A stretch of DNA of 64,000 nt from Branchiostoma lanceolatum (Eukaryota; Chordata; Leptocardii; Amphioxiformes; Branchiostomatidae). Location of the stretch: NCBI RefSeq assembly GCF_035083965.1, contig NC_089727.1, positions 9,367,501 through 9,431,500 of the forward strand, in the 5' to 3' direction. The first letter of the stretch is position 1; each line of letters opens with the position of its first letter. Below are positions 25,173 through 37,099 of this stretch, piece after piece. The notes below the pieces were generated by a model that had not been told where the DNA came from, did no database searches, and worked only from the letters and a program-made list of their open reading frames with translations. The position numbers were made by a program, and so were the translations under genes.

Positions 25173-25674
25173 ATGAGAGAGAGGCTGCATGTCTGTCAAA
25201 TATATGGCATTTTCATGATTTTATTTTGCATTTGTATGTTTTGATGAAAGTGGGCGAAGCTATGGCATCAGTCTATAGGCATAATCCACTTATATGTAGT
25301 TTCAATATCATATTTTCATGCCCAAGCACATTTTCACTGCAAAGCAGACAACCTTTCTTCAATTTGAAAATTGTGAACATATCTTTGTCACTGTTCACAC
25401 CAATAATCATATCAGGCTCAAATTTTCTAAAAACGTTTCTACATCAAATTTACAATAATATTTACAATCTTTTCTTCTGCTTTCTCCACACAAACACATC
25501 AAGACAATTGTGACAATCATTTGAAACACACTCCACACCTTTGATATATTCTGGGACATATTACATGTTCTTGGCATGTAACAACATAAAATTGTTCAGC
25601 TGCCAGTTTAAAAAATACATTTGATACTTGCTAGATTTCATTGGTTTGCCTAACAGTAAGCTTTTTCCCCCCGT

Positions 25675-28600
25675 TCAATCGTTGGGTGCCACGTGTCCCA
25701 CGAGGTAGATGTTGTCGTAGAGGTGTCCGGCGAATTCGGGGTCAGTTTCTGGGGTGGCGTGGCGTAGGTTCTTGATGAATTCGCGCTTGGACATCTTGTT
25801 CTTGACATGTGGACTGCTCAAGTCGACGGACAGGAGGATCAGGGCAAAACATAGGACCTCAATCACTCCTGCAGGAAACAAAACATAAAACAAATTTCAA
25901 ACATTCACTGAACCAAAGACATTTCTACATCTAGAAGGAAACTTAATGATACATGTATGTTATTCAGACATTACAAGAACATATTACACGTACTGAAGTT
26001 AAAACAGAGGAATTGCAGGGAAAAACAACTTAATTAATCACGGAATAATATTACATTGTACATTGTACATTGTAATTATGGTATCTGTCACAATCACAGA
26101 AGTGGCATGTAACACACACAAAAACACACATGCAAACACAGACACACACAAACAGCACACACACTACACGCATGCACTTGCAAACACCCACACGTCCAAA
26201 CATGCACACTACACACACATAACATGCACACTACACATACGAACACAACACACACACGGCACAAAAAATCACACACACACACACACCCATTCAGGACATA
26301 CCTGGTGACAATCCACAGTCTGGGTTACACTGACAGAATCTGTGGGAGAATTTCTCCACTAGTTTCTGTAGGTAGTCCCCCCTCTCCTCGGGCGCATGGA
26401 TCGTCAGGAAGAACTTTCGGAGGGCGTTGGGAAGGAACTGGTTCCTGTAGTTCTGACGAATGACTAGCTCGTCCAGAACATCTGGCCTTTATGGGAAAAA
26501 AATGTTGACATTCGAAAATGGCAAACGTAATACACTGACCTCAGAGTGCAGTCAGAGTTCAAAACAATTATAATCATACACACATAAAAATAAATATTAC
26601 TATCTTTACTAAACCCCTACTAGTACTAGGGAGTAGAGTATCGTTTTTTACTTGTCTGTCTGTGTTTTTGATGTCATGACCACAGAGCAGTATGGGTGAT
26701 TACATCATGGGCTCTTATTGTGTACATGGGGCGAAGGCTGCCATGGCCATCTCTGCATACCTTGGCCAATGCAAAGGTTCTTAACTTGATTATAACTTTC
26801 AGTGCATTCTTTCTATATTCAATAAGCTGTGTTTGTAAGATTGCCATGCAATGAAAAATGCCACACATACTGTACCTGTTTTCTAGGAAGATTCGGAGGG
26901 GTTTCCATCTGAGGGTTTGTGTGCCGTGGATAAAAGCTGCCAACTCTCGGGGGTGGTTGTCCAACACACCCTGGGCCACCAGATACTCAATACCCTAGAA
27001 ATAAAAGTACTCATAAGATTCTTGTACAAGTAATACAGCCTCTACCACCCCAGCCCAACAATGAGGGTACTATAGTACAAACATAGTCTTAGAATACAAG
27101 GTTTAGAAGCAGCTTAACTGTTACAGTCTGATCCCACTTCTGACACCATGTTGTATCATGTTGTAAAATTAATCAGACAGAGATATAGTAGATGATGCTA
27201 TTTGTCTTGTCTAGGATTGTGTAAGTACTATAGACAGTAGGTGTGCTCGTTCCAGAGCTGGTGGTATAATTTCTTACACACCGTCTTGCAGCAAACCATA
27301 TAGTTCATATTCATGATGGACTATACCAAGTTACGTAGATCGGAGGGGTGCTATCAGCTGTATTACACACAAATATACTAGTACCCAACATGATAAACAA
27401 CCAAATTCTATACCACAGTCATGAAGGTTTTTTTTTAAACTTAAGATTCATAATAGCATTCGTTATAAAGTATAAGCTACTTCAAGCCAACCTTCAACTT
27501 TGACATGTTACCAACAGTGCATCAACGCTGCACATGCTCACTTTAAACCGTCATCATTATCATCACTATGCCTCCGGATTTAATCCGGTGAAATACAATT
27601 ATAATAGTAAACCGTGAAGTAAATTATTGGGTACTTACTGACTCAGGGTCTGCATTAAAGGTGAGAGAACCTTCATCTAAGATAAGGTACAATCTCCTGA
27701 AGGAAAAGTTGCTGTCTCTCTGCTTTCTGTAGACGGTGGCATAGTTCCATGTGGCTTTGCAAAGTCTAGTAGAAGAAACAAGACATGTTATCATCATAAT
27801 TCTTACATATCTAGTCAATTGATTAATACCAAATATGCTCAAAATGAAAGACCTTGTTACTGACCTCATCATAAGGTAAAAACTTGCATGAAGTTAACTT
27901 TAAGTGCAAAGTTTAACAACAAAAAAAGAAGGCTTAAAGCTTTGATCATTTAGTACTAAGTTTTTGCAAAGTCTCCGACCTTAAAGTAAAACTCATACCT
28001 AAAAATTTGTTCTGTCTACCTTGATTTCTAGGTTAGGTGCACCAGCGCACCATTTTCTAAAAAACGAATTTCGAGCCCTGTACCTTACATCACTCTAGCT
28101 AGCCAGTTGTTGTCATAAAATATGCAATTATAATGCTGTGTATAAGTTATAAGCCAGCGCAGTGTGCCCTGGAAGCCAAGAGTTCAGCGGGTCTTATATA
28201 CCTGGGCCCCTAGCGACTTGGCCAGTAAAGTGAGACCATTGGGCTGACGGACTTACACAGCACCGCAGGGGCGCAGTGTGCGCAATGTGGATAATATGTC
28301 AAAGGTAAAGGCCCCTAACATGTATTTCTTGTTGCCCCCTATTTTTAGCTAAAACATGCCCATACATGTTTGCTTTATGTCTTAGGGGCCTTCAACTTTG
28401 ACCTACTAGTATAACCCTCAATGCACCTGGCCGTGCATGCACAGTTTGAACCGTGAAACAGCTTACTGTTAACCTACTCCCTGCTGCCTAACTCTGTAAC
28501 CAATAGAGAATGGGGTGCCAAACGGCTACTTCAGTGTGCTAAAGGTTAAAAACTTACCCCATCCACAGGACGTCATCATTGGCCATGTTCCAGACACAGG

Positions 28601-28766
28601 AGGCTAGACACAGGTCTGTAGCATTCAGGTGCTTCAGGACGGCCATGCCCACCTCCGGGGGGAGGGTCTCCAGGTCTGGGAACTTCTGCTGATCCCGGTG
28701 GTGGTGCCTCCCCCTCCGGAGCCTTAACCTCTCGGCATGCAGCATGTGGCCCAGAGAATGTCCCAT
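25675..28766 (-). CDS. FBXO8: F-box only protein 8 (F-box + Sec7-type domain)
   Basis: Coding exons 28766-28558, 27765-27639, 26994-26876, 26486-26302 and 25868-25675 join in phase (834 bases, 277 residues; human is about 319). Start MGHSL matches the human MGQ start and follows an acceptor (caacag|GCAATGGG). Exon 1 carries the F-box (LPPEVGMAVLKHLNATDLCL, SCVW...NDDVLW); a few residues seem lost in it (CVWNMANDD versus CVWQDLANDE). Exons 2-5 carry the Sec7-like domain: FSFRRLYLILDEGSLTFNA, NQFLPNALRKFF, HAPEERGDYL, LCFALILLSVDLSSPHVKNK, MSKREFI and the end GHLYDNIYLVGHV. In vertebrates the F-box binds SKP1 in an SCF ubiquitin ligase, and the protein is linked to ARF6 turnover. A 5' UTR exon probably ends near 29870 (CTACAGAG|GTAAGTC on minus). 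Confidence 0.95.
26107..26287. repeat. CA-rich simple sequence in FBXO8 intron 4
   Basis: Degenerate CACA/CACGCA repeat ending 15 bases before the exon 4 donor. The His/Thr-rich frames through it are spurious. Confidence 0.9.
28290..28460. mobile_element. MITE of the 'gtcaaaggtgaaggccc' family
   Basis: Inner inverted repeat: tatgtcaaaggtaaaggccc cta at the left and taggggccttcaactttgac at the right. Other copies: 33600-33735, its mirror at 43195-43262, and 59318-59465. Confidence 0.65.
28469..28548. mobile_element. ~80-bp MITE adjacent to FBXO8 exon 1 donor
   Basis: Starts ttaacctactccctgctgcc and ends gctaaaggttaa. Same family as 17667-17746. Its right edge is only about 9 bases from the splice donor of FBXO8 coding exon 1, so the first bases of that intron are element-derived or abut it. 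Confidence 0.65.
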
Positions 28767-29052
28767 TGCCTGTTGTTGTTTGCTACTTGGTTTTGCACAA
28801 ATGTGTGGCTACATGAAGGAAAAAATAAAGCAAAAGTGTATAATGACCACTGCCAAACACTATTCTGACTTGACAAGTGCTGCATACCTAAACTCATGTT
28901 CAGTTTCAGGTCTGGATTCAAGTGCAGGGGTTCAGGTTCAGTACTGAACCCATGGCACATGTAAAATTCCATGTTATAATCCCACCCTCAACAGGAAAGG
29001 AGGTCTACCCATCGAACTTTCAGGCACTTGGGTTAACACGCTACCCCCACTA

Positions 29053-29069
29053 CCCCCCCCCCCCCCCCC
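29053..29069. repeat. (C)17 homopolymer
   Basis: Seventeen consecutive C in the presumed 5' intron of FBXO8. Confidence 0.95.
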
Positions 29070-31511
29070 TGCTATTTCAAGAGGCCCTAACTGTATTTGA
29101 TGACAACCTGTTCCACTCTGCAATGGTTTCATAGTCATAACAGTCCTGCATTGTACAATCATAACAGTCACGCATGTAGCATTCCAACAAGATTAGCTCT
29201 CAAACCATCTTGAGACTTATATAGGCCATATATTGATTTTTAATTTTTAATGACCCTCGACATATAATAAAAACAAGTTGAATTTTCAGAGTAGGCATAA
29301 TGAACAAGCCTTATCTTGTATTTAAAAGTCACTGTTAAAATGGCTTTAACGTTAACATGTTAGCTTGTTTGAACACGATGCAATTTTGTTTTATTTATGG
29401 GGTCTCTTCTGCATTGTGTGCAGCAAACCTAAAATAGTGTATTAAAGCAAAAAGCATATAAGGATGACGTCACAATTTCTGACCTTAGAGAATGCTGTGA
29501 CAACATAACGATCAAAAAGAAGACTACCATTAATACTCTATGCGTGAAGTATCCGTGAAATAGCCGTAGGGCAGGATTCTAAAGAAAACAACAATCACAA
29601 ACTGAAGAAAGGGTGGGAGGGTCACGGTATATGGCTCGAGCAAACCAAAACCTGACGTTGGCATTGTTGATATCCAGCAAAAAAGTCACTGTGTGGCGAT
29701 TCAGACTTATCAAGGAGCAAATTGTAACGATTATTATGTCAAATTATGATATGAGTAGAACAGTTTGTACGTTGTGGAATGGATCATAACACTACAGCAG
29801 TTAAACGTTTACGAAGCAAAGGAATGTGTCTTTCTCACCATAAACGAAACTATGAAGGCTTGACTTACCTCTGTAGTTATGCCATAGGTGTCTATGGTCC
29901 CTCTGCTACGAGGTGGCAACTTTATGTATCTTCTACATGATAATACAGGAGGTAAACAAATAAAGATGATGATTCATTTTTACACGACCTCGATTCTGAC
30001 GTGTTTCAGGACAGCTCAGCTCAGACTGCACCGCAGACAAACGCAAAAATCAAACTGTACAGTGAAGAGCATCTTCCGAATTTATTATATTTTCCCTAAG
30101 AGACAACAATTACATTTCTATACATTACCTTACAGTTTATCTGTAGATATGAAGAGTTGCTGAATATACGTGTTTCTGTGAGGAAAAGGACTTTATGGTG
30201 AAAATACATGTACTGCTTACGTTAGGTTGCGAGCATAGGAAAACTACATGGTACTGCAGCGACATCTAGTAATTTAGGATGGTACCTCAGCCAAGCAAAT
30301 TACAGTGTGGTCCAGCAATCGACCAGATGGAGATTGCTCACAGGTGTATCCAGGTGATTATTATCTCCGGCGAGGAGGTTGACCTCCGACGGGAGGTGTT
30401 GTCTTTAATTGTGTATGTGTGTTTGCCTCTGTATAAATCCTACATTTATGTGGGAAATATATACTCCATAAAACTTCCACAAAACCAAGTTGACACATAA
30501 AAGTGAGGAATGCATCCTCTCAATCTAACCTCTGTCACTGGTTCATTTTGGAAGTGCTCAAATACCGACACTTGGCAGAATAAAGATGCAGTACGAAAGA
30601 GCGAACTGTCTCATTGAGTTTTAGAATGGAGCAATAAGCTCTGACATGTACCTATGATGATGAATGGCAAGGAAATCGCAGGTACTAGTATATTGCTGAA
30701 GCACACATTGTTACACAAATATCAGTCCAAATATTTGATTCACCATTTCATAATTGGAAGCTTCCATGTCCTGTCGTCAATACTAGATTCGTCAGAGAAT
30801 AGAAAAACAAGAATGACAGGAAATAATGGAAGGCAGAGATTGATACAGAGCTCAATTTATTTGGTTCAATGCAGACTTTGAAATGGGATAGATGAGAGCA
30901 TTTGGCAACACTTAACTGAGATGTGCTCATACTATACAGTCATATCATTGAGTTTTTTTCTTCCCCCTTCAAAGATTGGAAATATTGCATTGAAAACCAT
31001 AACAGACAATATGAAAAGACTAAGCTTTACTTTCCAAAACAGCTATGATAATCTGTACTACAGATAAGCATTCACACAAATGGAAAATGTTAGTGTTATC
31101 TAACATCAAACAATATAAATACAAATATGGCATAAACTGGATCTATATAGCTAAAAATACCACACTCAACTTGACTTCAATCCCTAATATGTGGTGCCAA
31201 ATAAGAAAAATTATCAATAATAATGACTTTATTGCAAGTTCATGCCCGAAGGCTAATTGCAGACAAACATGTACAGTACATGAAAATACATGGGAATCAA
31301 AAATAGTTATCTAGACTACTATCAAAGTTCTAAGTTAACTAAGGTTGACTATGGTTGGGTTTGACTTCTTTTTTGAAGGCAGTGGAAAATGAAGAGACCC
31401 ACGTTTTTTAATTGTGCTAATTCAACTTTACAGATGTGAATCATCCTATATCATTCCTTATGTAACTCATTGTACTTGAGTAGTAAGCCTAGAAGAGCTA
31501 TGTTTACCACA

Positions 31512-33230
31512 TCAATCTCTGGCTATGGTTACAGAACAGTGTCTGGCTAGTTGAAATGGCAGATCCTTTTCCCTCGTCATGGTATCATTGCTTGTGTTGT
31601 AACACTGAAGTGTAGCCAGGAGTGTATTGTAAAATTTGTCTTCTGATGTGGTCTGTGGATTCCAACCCCCAGAGGGCAGCCTTCGCCGCCCACCGGTGAT
31701 GAAGATCTCTGAGCCAAGCACAGTGGCACTGCAGTAACGCCATGGACCTTGTCGTTTTGCCAACTCCTCATAAATGTTTTCTTCATGATTGTACCGCAGG
31801 ACACACCCTAACTTACCACCAACAAGATAGATCCTAGAGTCCACTGTGCATGCCCTTATTCCTCTCATCAACTTGGGCAAGGGCGTTTTGAAAGACCACT
31901 CATTTTCGATGGGGTCATAGCACTCCACTGATTGCAAAGTGTTCATGCAATCGTCACAGAGAAAAGTCACACCGCCAAATACGTAGATCTTTCCTCGACA
32001 TGTAGATATACCAAAATCCTCCGATGACTGTAGTAGCGGTGCTCTCTCTCTCCAACTGTTTGCGCTCTTGTTGTATACTTCTACAGAAGTCTGAGCCATG
32101 TTGCTGGGAGTGCCACGACCACCAACAACGTACACCTCTCCATTCACAGACGCCATCCCATGGAAACTTCGACCGTTTCTTACGGATCCCAGCTTAGTCC
32201 AAGAATCCTGAGACGGCCTGTACCTCCATGCTTGATGCTCAGACTCGTCTCCCCCTGTCACAATCACGTCATTCTCCACAACACATGCTGCAATTCCCTT
32301 ACTCTTCTGAAAGGATTGCTGCAGTGCATTTTTGCCCACACAGATGCCATTGAGATCAAGTCTGTACATGGCACAATTTATACCGTCCTCTTCCTCACAC
32401 AATTGCAACTTACCACCAAGAACCAGAATTTCTTCTTGCCGAATTTTACGAGGTCTTGCATGTGCAGACTGGTTCCTGATTAGTTTCCTGATTTCGCGAA
32501 CTCCTGCCAACACTTTGTCGTTCTTCAGTATGTTCTCCAGATAGTTTTGGTCCACATTTGCGAAATCAACACACTCCATAAGCTCTGTAAGGTGTCTTTG
32601 CCGTTCTTCGTGATCATGTCTTGCCCAGAGCACGATCGCCTCCAACACCCGTTCCTCTTTCTTGGCATGAAGGCCATCGTCTGATAGGTACGTCTTCAGG
32701 AAGTCTACAGGTAGCTGAAGGAACTCCTCAGTCATGTGTACTTCTTCAAAACTTTTCAGGGCAATGTCTCTTGCCATCTCAGACAACTTTGTACTCGACA
32801 CTAGGTCTGCCAATGCCCAAATTCCTAAACAGGACTCGGTCTTCAGACGGTTCCTTAGGAACACTTCACAAGCCTTTGTGATATGTGAAACCTGCAGCAT
32901 GTTGGCTGCTTTGAGCAGGGGCTGTACATTATCAGTAGTGATGGCTATCTTGGAAGTGTAGGCAAAGTCCACCAACAGTTGTAGAGCCTCAGCACTCACC
33001 CCTCCTATCTCTATCTTGTCCTTCTTACTCTCGCTGTGGGCTCCGTTGAACATGGCGTGGAAGTAGTCGGAGTAGGCAGCCAGGACCAAACGGTGACAGG
33101 CAATCTCCTTCCCTTCAGCGCACAGCGTCACATCTACCATGTATCGTTCTGACCGTAGCTCCGCCAACCGCTCCAGCAACGTGACTGGATACAACTTGTC
33201 CACATCAGAACCATTTAAACTGTCATCCAT
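31512..33230 (-). CDS. Kelch-like BTB-BACK-Kelch protein, left copy
   Basis: 572 residues in one coding exon; the ATG follows an acceptor (cttcttctag). BTB domain about residues 20-125 (DVTLCAEGKEIACHRLVLAA, SDYFHAMF), BACK about 130-235 (CLGIWALADL, VLEAIVLWARHD), then six kelch blades marked by strand-GG motifs (ILVLGG, VIVTGG, VYVVGG, IYVFGG, IYLVGG, IFITGG). Proteins of this plan are substrate adaptors for CUL3 ubiquitin ligases: BTB binds CUL3, the propeller binds the substrate. The N-terminus lacks about 16 residues found in the right copy (it runs directly from NGSDV into DKLYPV). Which vertebrate KLHL it matches is not clear; the BTB/BACK part is broadly KLHL24-like. Confidence 0.93.
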   Translation of the reverse strand: MDDSLNGSDVDKLYPVTLLERLAELRSERYMVDVTLCAEGKEIACHRLVLAAYSDYFHAMFNGAHSESKKDKIEIGGVSAEALQLLVDFAYTSKIAITTDNVQPLLKAANMLQVSHITKACEVFLRNRLKTESCLGIWALADLVSSTKLSEMARDIALKSFEEVHMTEEFLQLPVDFLKTYLSDDGLHAKKEERVLEAIVLWARHDHEERQRHLTELMECVDFANVDQNYLENILKNDKVLAGVREIRKLIRNQSAHARPRKIRQEEILVLGGKLQLCEEEDGINCAMYRLDLNGICVGKNALQQSFQKSKGIAACVVENDVIVTGGDESEHQAWRYRPSQDSWTKLGSVRNGRSFHGMASVNGEVYVVGGRGTPSNMAQTSVEVYNKSANSWRERAPLLQSSEDFGISTCRGKIYVFGGVTFLCDDCMNTLQSVECYDPIENEWSFKTPLPKLMRGIRACTVDSRIYLVGGKLGCVLRYNHEENIYEELAKRQGPWRYCSATVLGSEIFITGGRRRLPSGGWNPQTTSEDKFYNTLLATLQCYNTSNDTMTREKDLPFQLARHCSVTIARD

Positions 33231-33956
33231 TCCTAGAAGAAGGAAAAGGGAACTTTAGACAAAACACAGATGCAATTTTGGAATGTTATATGTTTATATA
33301 GAAAAATGTCTAATCAAGGTACTTGAGGAAACAGGAATAGCCATGCGCTAACCACCTCCTGGGCGTGTAACAGTTATAACCAAGGGGCGTTGTCCAGTAC
33401 ACAACCAGAACCAGAGAAGATAACTTGGTAGATTGTAGTCAACATCCACTATGCCATGAGTTATTATAAACTGTATATGTACACAATTGACCTTGTGGCA
33501 TGTAGACTAGCATAAGCAGCAGGCCATTATAAACTAAACTACATTGTTGTATTGTAGACAATAAGGAGGTTCACGATTCTAAGTACGAATGCGCAGTAAA
33601 ATGCACTGCTAATATGTCAAAGGTGAAGGGCCCTAACTTGCAAACAGTTCTTGTCTCAACCATTGTTTCGATTTGCATAACAATGTCCAGACGTGTTTTG
33701 TTTATGTCTCAGGGCCGCGTATGTAATAAAGTGAACCCTTCGTTAGTCGCCACGGCTAAAAGTGGGCTTTAAACAAATTATCGCTTTGATCATAACAACA
33801 TATTTTGCAAAATTATGGAACAAATCATCTTAGATTAGAACCAGTTAAGTTACATCGTACATATATGGAGGCATGGGGTCCGCTTGAGTAGTTATACTCA
33901 CTGTCAATTACTCCATATGCAAACAAGCCGACGAAAAACAGAAATGAAGGAGTAAA

Positions 33957-34272
33957 CTATCTACACTGCGCAATCATTGAATCATCCTTAATGAGTTATG
34001 GGGTAGTGCCGAAGTCGCGTGATGAAAGAGAGTCCCTACATATCAACTAATGAAAGGAAGGGCGGGTGGGTGGGGGCGCTAAAACCAAGAGCCCGACTCC
34101 TCGCTACTTTTGTCCAACCCTTGCTCACTCTGTCCGGGACCTGCCTTCCACCACGCTCCTCGGCGTTGCGGATGATTTCAGTTAACTACACAGCATGGTC
34201 AACTGCCGCTCCTTTTATAGCATTAGGTGATGTCATTGGCGGATTGATCCAATTATAGCGCAGTGTAAATAG
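33957..34272. mobile_element. 316-bp TIR element (A), short relative of 34277-42530
   Basis: It begins ctatctacactgcgcaatca and ends attatagcgcagtgtaaata g; the two ends are about 30-bp imperfect inverted repeats. It is flanked on both sides by TAAA (33953-33956 and 34273-34276), read as a 4-bp target duplication. Its first 54 bases and last about 100 bases are identical to those of the 8.25-kb neighbour, so it looks like an internally deleted derivative. No protein. Confidence 0.8.
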
Positions 34273-34882
34273 TAAACTATCTACACTGCGCAATCATTGA
34301 ATCATCCTTAATGAGTTATGGGGTAGTGCCTACGTCGCTACGTTCTATCCTGATAGCCCTACTTATATCAACCTTTCTTCATGACCGTAGGCAATTCATA
34401 ACTACAACCCCCATACTCATCCAAACCGCCACAACCTAAACCTATCCCATTCTCATCCCATCCTAATCAGCACCTTTTCGGACGGGTGACAGAAAAATAT
34501 ATTAAAACCCCAAGCCAATAATCGCAAAAATATTCCCTCTTTGCACAGGCTTGGCACAAAAACCGACATACCGCAAATAAACTGCATAACGTTGACTTAC
34601 AGTATTCTTGCCGTAAGGCTAATTGTACGTCTCTATGTACAACATTCTTACCTCGAACCAAACGCATCGTCTATCCCCCATCCTAATCACTTACTGGGAC
34701 GTAAATGAGCACACATGTAGTATTCACCAAATATGGGGGGATGACACAATTGACATCTGGGACGAGTTAGGGCACTGTCCCTGATTGATAAACCTCCGAC
34801 CATGCGGTCCGGAGTCAGTCTGAAGTCCATCTCCGTGTGTGCTGCTGTGCCTCTCTTAGCCTTGTTCTTACCACATAACAAT

Positions 34883-34894
34883 TGGTGGCAGCGG
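34883..34894 (+). promoter_or_regulatory. Primer-binding-site-like sequence (tRNA-Leu type)
   Basis: tggtggcagcgg equals the complement of a typical tRNA-Leu 3' end (CCGCTGCCACCA). It sits 32 bases before the gag ATG, where a Ty3/gypsy primer-binding site would be. The match stops after 12 bases and no matching LTR pair was found. Confidence 0.45.
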
Positions 34895-34925
34895 CCTATA
34901 CTTCGGAGTATATTTTATCCACGCC

Positions 34926-35816
34926 ATGGCAGCCGCACAACGTTCGACTCCCCCCGAGACCCCCCCCCCCCCCCCCCCCCCGTCCTTCGACGGGAGCGAC
35001 GACTTCCAGTTCTGGAGCCAGCAATTCGATGCCTGGGCCGAGTCCCAACCACTGGACGACCCATGCAGCGAAGCTGCGCCACCTCCCCACCTACCTCACC
35101 GGCGCAGCGTTCGGCTACTACACCGAACTGCCGGACGCTACCAAAGGCCACAGTATGAATCCCACCTCATCTCCGAACTCTGCACCCGACTTGGAATTCG
35201 TAAAACGCGCACATCGCCCTACCACCCACAGGGCGACGGCCAAGTCGAGCGATTTAACCGGACGATGAAAGACATACTTGCGAAGTGTTTAGCAGGGCGC
35301 GAGAACGACTGGGACAGAATCCTACCCCACGTCGCCCTGGCCTACAACACCAGCCGCCACACCACCTCCAAGCGCTCTCCTTTCTACCTCGTCCACGGCC
35401 GAGAAGCCCACCTACCAGTGGACGTCGCCTGTCAGCTACCAGCCACAACAGCACACCTGGCCGACCTGACGACAGCCATCACGTCAGTCCGCGACGCCAT
35501 CGCCCAGTCCCATCAGACGCAAGACCAACATCAAGCCCCCCGTGTCAACTACCACCAGTACAGAGTCGGTGATCGCGTCTGGCTTCACCATCCACCTTTA
35601 GCACTGTACAAACTCCGTCTCCCTTGGACTGGACCGTTCACGGTCATGGCCACCCTACCACCCGGTGAGCCAGCGCCCATCCTGTATCGTATACAACATG
35701 ACACCGGTCGCCAGCGCCAACAAGTAGTCCATCACAACCGACTGAAGCCGTACATCGCCCCTACCCGCCGACTCCTGCCACACACATACCCAATATGTAT
35801 TTGGATCTGCCTTTAA
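34926..35816 (+). CDS. Ty3/gypsy-type gag-integrase fusion ORF (internally deleted)
   Basis: A 296-residue open frame. Residues about 1-50 look like the start of a gypsy gag (Pro run, then FDGSDDFQFWSQQFDAWAES). After a short junction the frame enters an integrase: HLISELCTRLGIRKTRTSPY then HPQGDGQVERFNRT, which carries the last catalytic acidic residue (Glu of the DD-35-E core). It ends with a C-terminal integrase/GPF-type region (RVGDRVWLHH, WTGPF, HHNRLKPY). Protease, reverse transcriptase, RNase H and the first two catalytic Asp of integrase are absent, so it cannot be an autonomous element. The Pro run is encoded by a roughly 20-base poly-C tract. Confidence 0.75.
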   Translation: MAAAQRSTPPETPPPPPPPSFDGSDDFQFWSQQFDAWAESQPLDDPCSEAAPPPHLPHRRSVRLLHRTAGRYQRPQYESHLISELCTRLGIRKTRTSPYHPQGDGQVERFNRTMKDILAKCLAGRENDWDRILPHVALAYNTSRHTTSKRSPFYLVHGREAHLPVDVACQLPATTAHLADLTTAITSVRDAIAQSHQTQDQHQAPRVNYHQYRVGDRVWLHHPPLALYKLRLPWTGPFTVMATLPPGEPAPILYRIQHDTGRQRQQVVHHNRLKPYIAPTRRLLPHTYPICIWICL

Positions 35817-35841
35817 TCTCCCTCCACTGACTAGGTGGAAA

Positions 35842-36180
35842 CCAAACCTATCACCGTCAACAGAGGATCACGTCTTCCTTTAGTTAATGGCCTAGCTTGT
35901 GGATGATGACAATATCTTAATCCAAGACCCTCTCTCATCATAAAGTGATATCGCGTCTCCAAAACTAGGAGCTGCTCAATCCAAACCAAAATGCCATTCT
36001 AGTTCACCCAAGAACCTCTCACCGTCAACAGAGGATCACGTCTTCCTTTAGTTTAGCCTAGCTTATGGATGATGACAATATCTTAATCCAAGACCCTCTC
36101 TCATCAGAGAGTGATATCGTGTCTCCAAAACTAGGAGCTGCTAAATCCAAACCAAAATGCCATTCTAGTTCACCAAAGAA
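35842..36180. repeat. Two-copy tandem repeat, unit ~166 bp
   Basis: The phrases ccgtcaacagaggatcacgt, gatgatgacaatatcttaat and ccattctagttcacc occur twice in the same order, about 166 bases apart, with a few differences. Confidence 0.85.
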
Positions 36181-37099
36181 GAACCAATAAAGCCAGGGAA
36201 CATCTTCCGACGCCTCAGCCTTTCTTTACCGACAAGGACAGGGTCTGAAAACCGCTGCAGACTAAAGCTTACCTTACGCCTAATATTTCCTCGAATGGGC
36301 GGGTCTGGTAAGCGCCGTCCTGCTCGAAGCCCCATTGAAGCTCGTTGTGAGTCAAACGCCTAAGCCAGCCTCTCTTCAACTCTAAGAAGTGCATTTGAAC
36401 CCATACTCAAACTCGAGCAGACCATTTCCCTTACTCTACCGTCACGTAAACTTGCGTTTATCCGGCTTCCGACCTACAGCCCCAATCAAAAGATGGCTTT
36501 ACCATCGATGGGCCCAGTCGTTTGAGACGAAAAAATATCTAAAATAGCTCTTCGCTTCCACGCCTTAACTGGGCCGGATCACCTAAACCCGTTGGCCTAG
36601 ACCCCATCTGGCGTAGTCGCACCCGCTGCCGGCAACTTATCCCCTTAGCTAACATTTTTTAAGGAACAGATTTCTCTCCCATCTTGCATTTCTCCTAGGT
36701 TTAAACTCCCATGCCCTACAAGGACATAGCCACTGTTACCATCTACCAACGGTCTCCCAATGTACCTACCGTGACCGAAATAACAATGACTGTTTTCTAA
36801 GAGCAATCTGTCACAGTTTCAGTCCATGCGCACCGTCCCTTCAGCACTCCCGGCTTGTGTCTTACTCATATGCATGACGAGACCATCGATATCGCCATTG
36901 AGTGCCTCTATCCACCACGAGCGTGACCTATCAACCTTCAGCGCTAGTCATGTGTAAGACGGCATCTGACTGCGTATTACTGGTCATTCACACATAAAAC
37001 GCGCCGAACAGACACTCTCGTGGCGAGAGTAACGAACGTCACATGCCCGATGCCAAATTACTCCCTGCTTGCCAAGTGTGTCACCGCCGGACCGCCCAT

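Larger units (their letters stand above)
19270..25670. other. Gene-free interval between G-gamma exon and FBXO8
   Basis: No exon was recognised on either strand. It holds a TATGAG tandem patch near 21000-21030, the near-perfect palindrome at 23438-23465, and a dispersed-repeat copy at 25084-25172. Since the G-gamma gene reads leftward, part of this interval may be its intron and 5' UTR. Confidence 0.45.

Noticed and set aside
32160-32961. Plus-strand frames of 70-107 codons opposite the left kelch-like gene (mirrored at 44011-44812)
   Set aside because: Antisense shadows of the KLHL coding region; they occur in both copies only because the sense sequence is conserved.
34926-35816. Possibility that the gag-integrase ORF is the transposase of the flanking TIR element (Ginger-like)
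   Set aside because: The catalytic first two Asp are missing and the N-terminus is gag-like, so it is better read as a deleted gypsy copy; kept only as a comparison to make.
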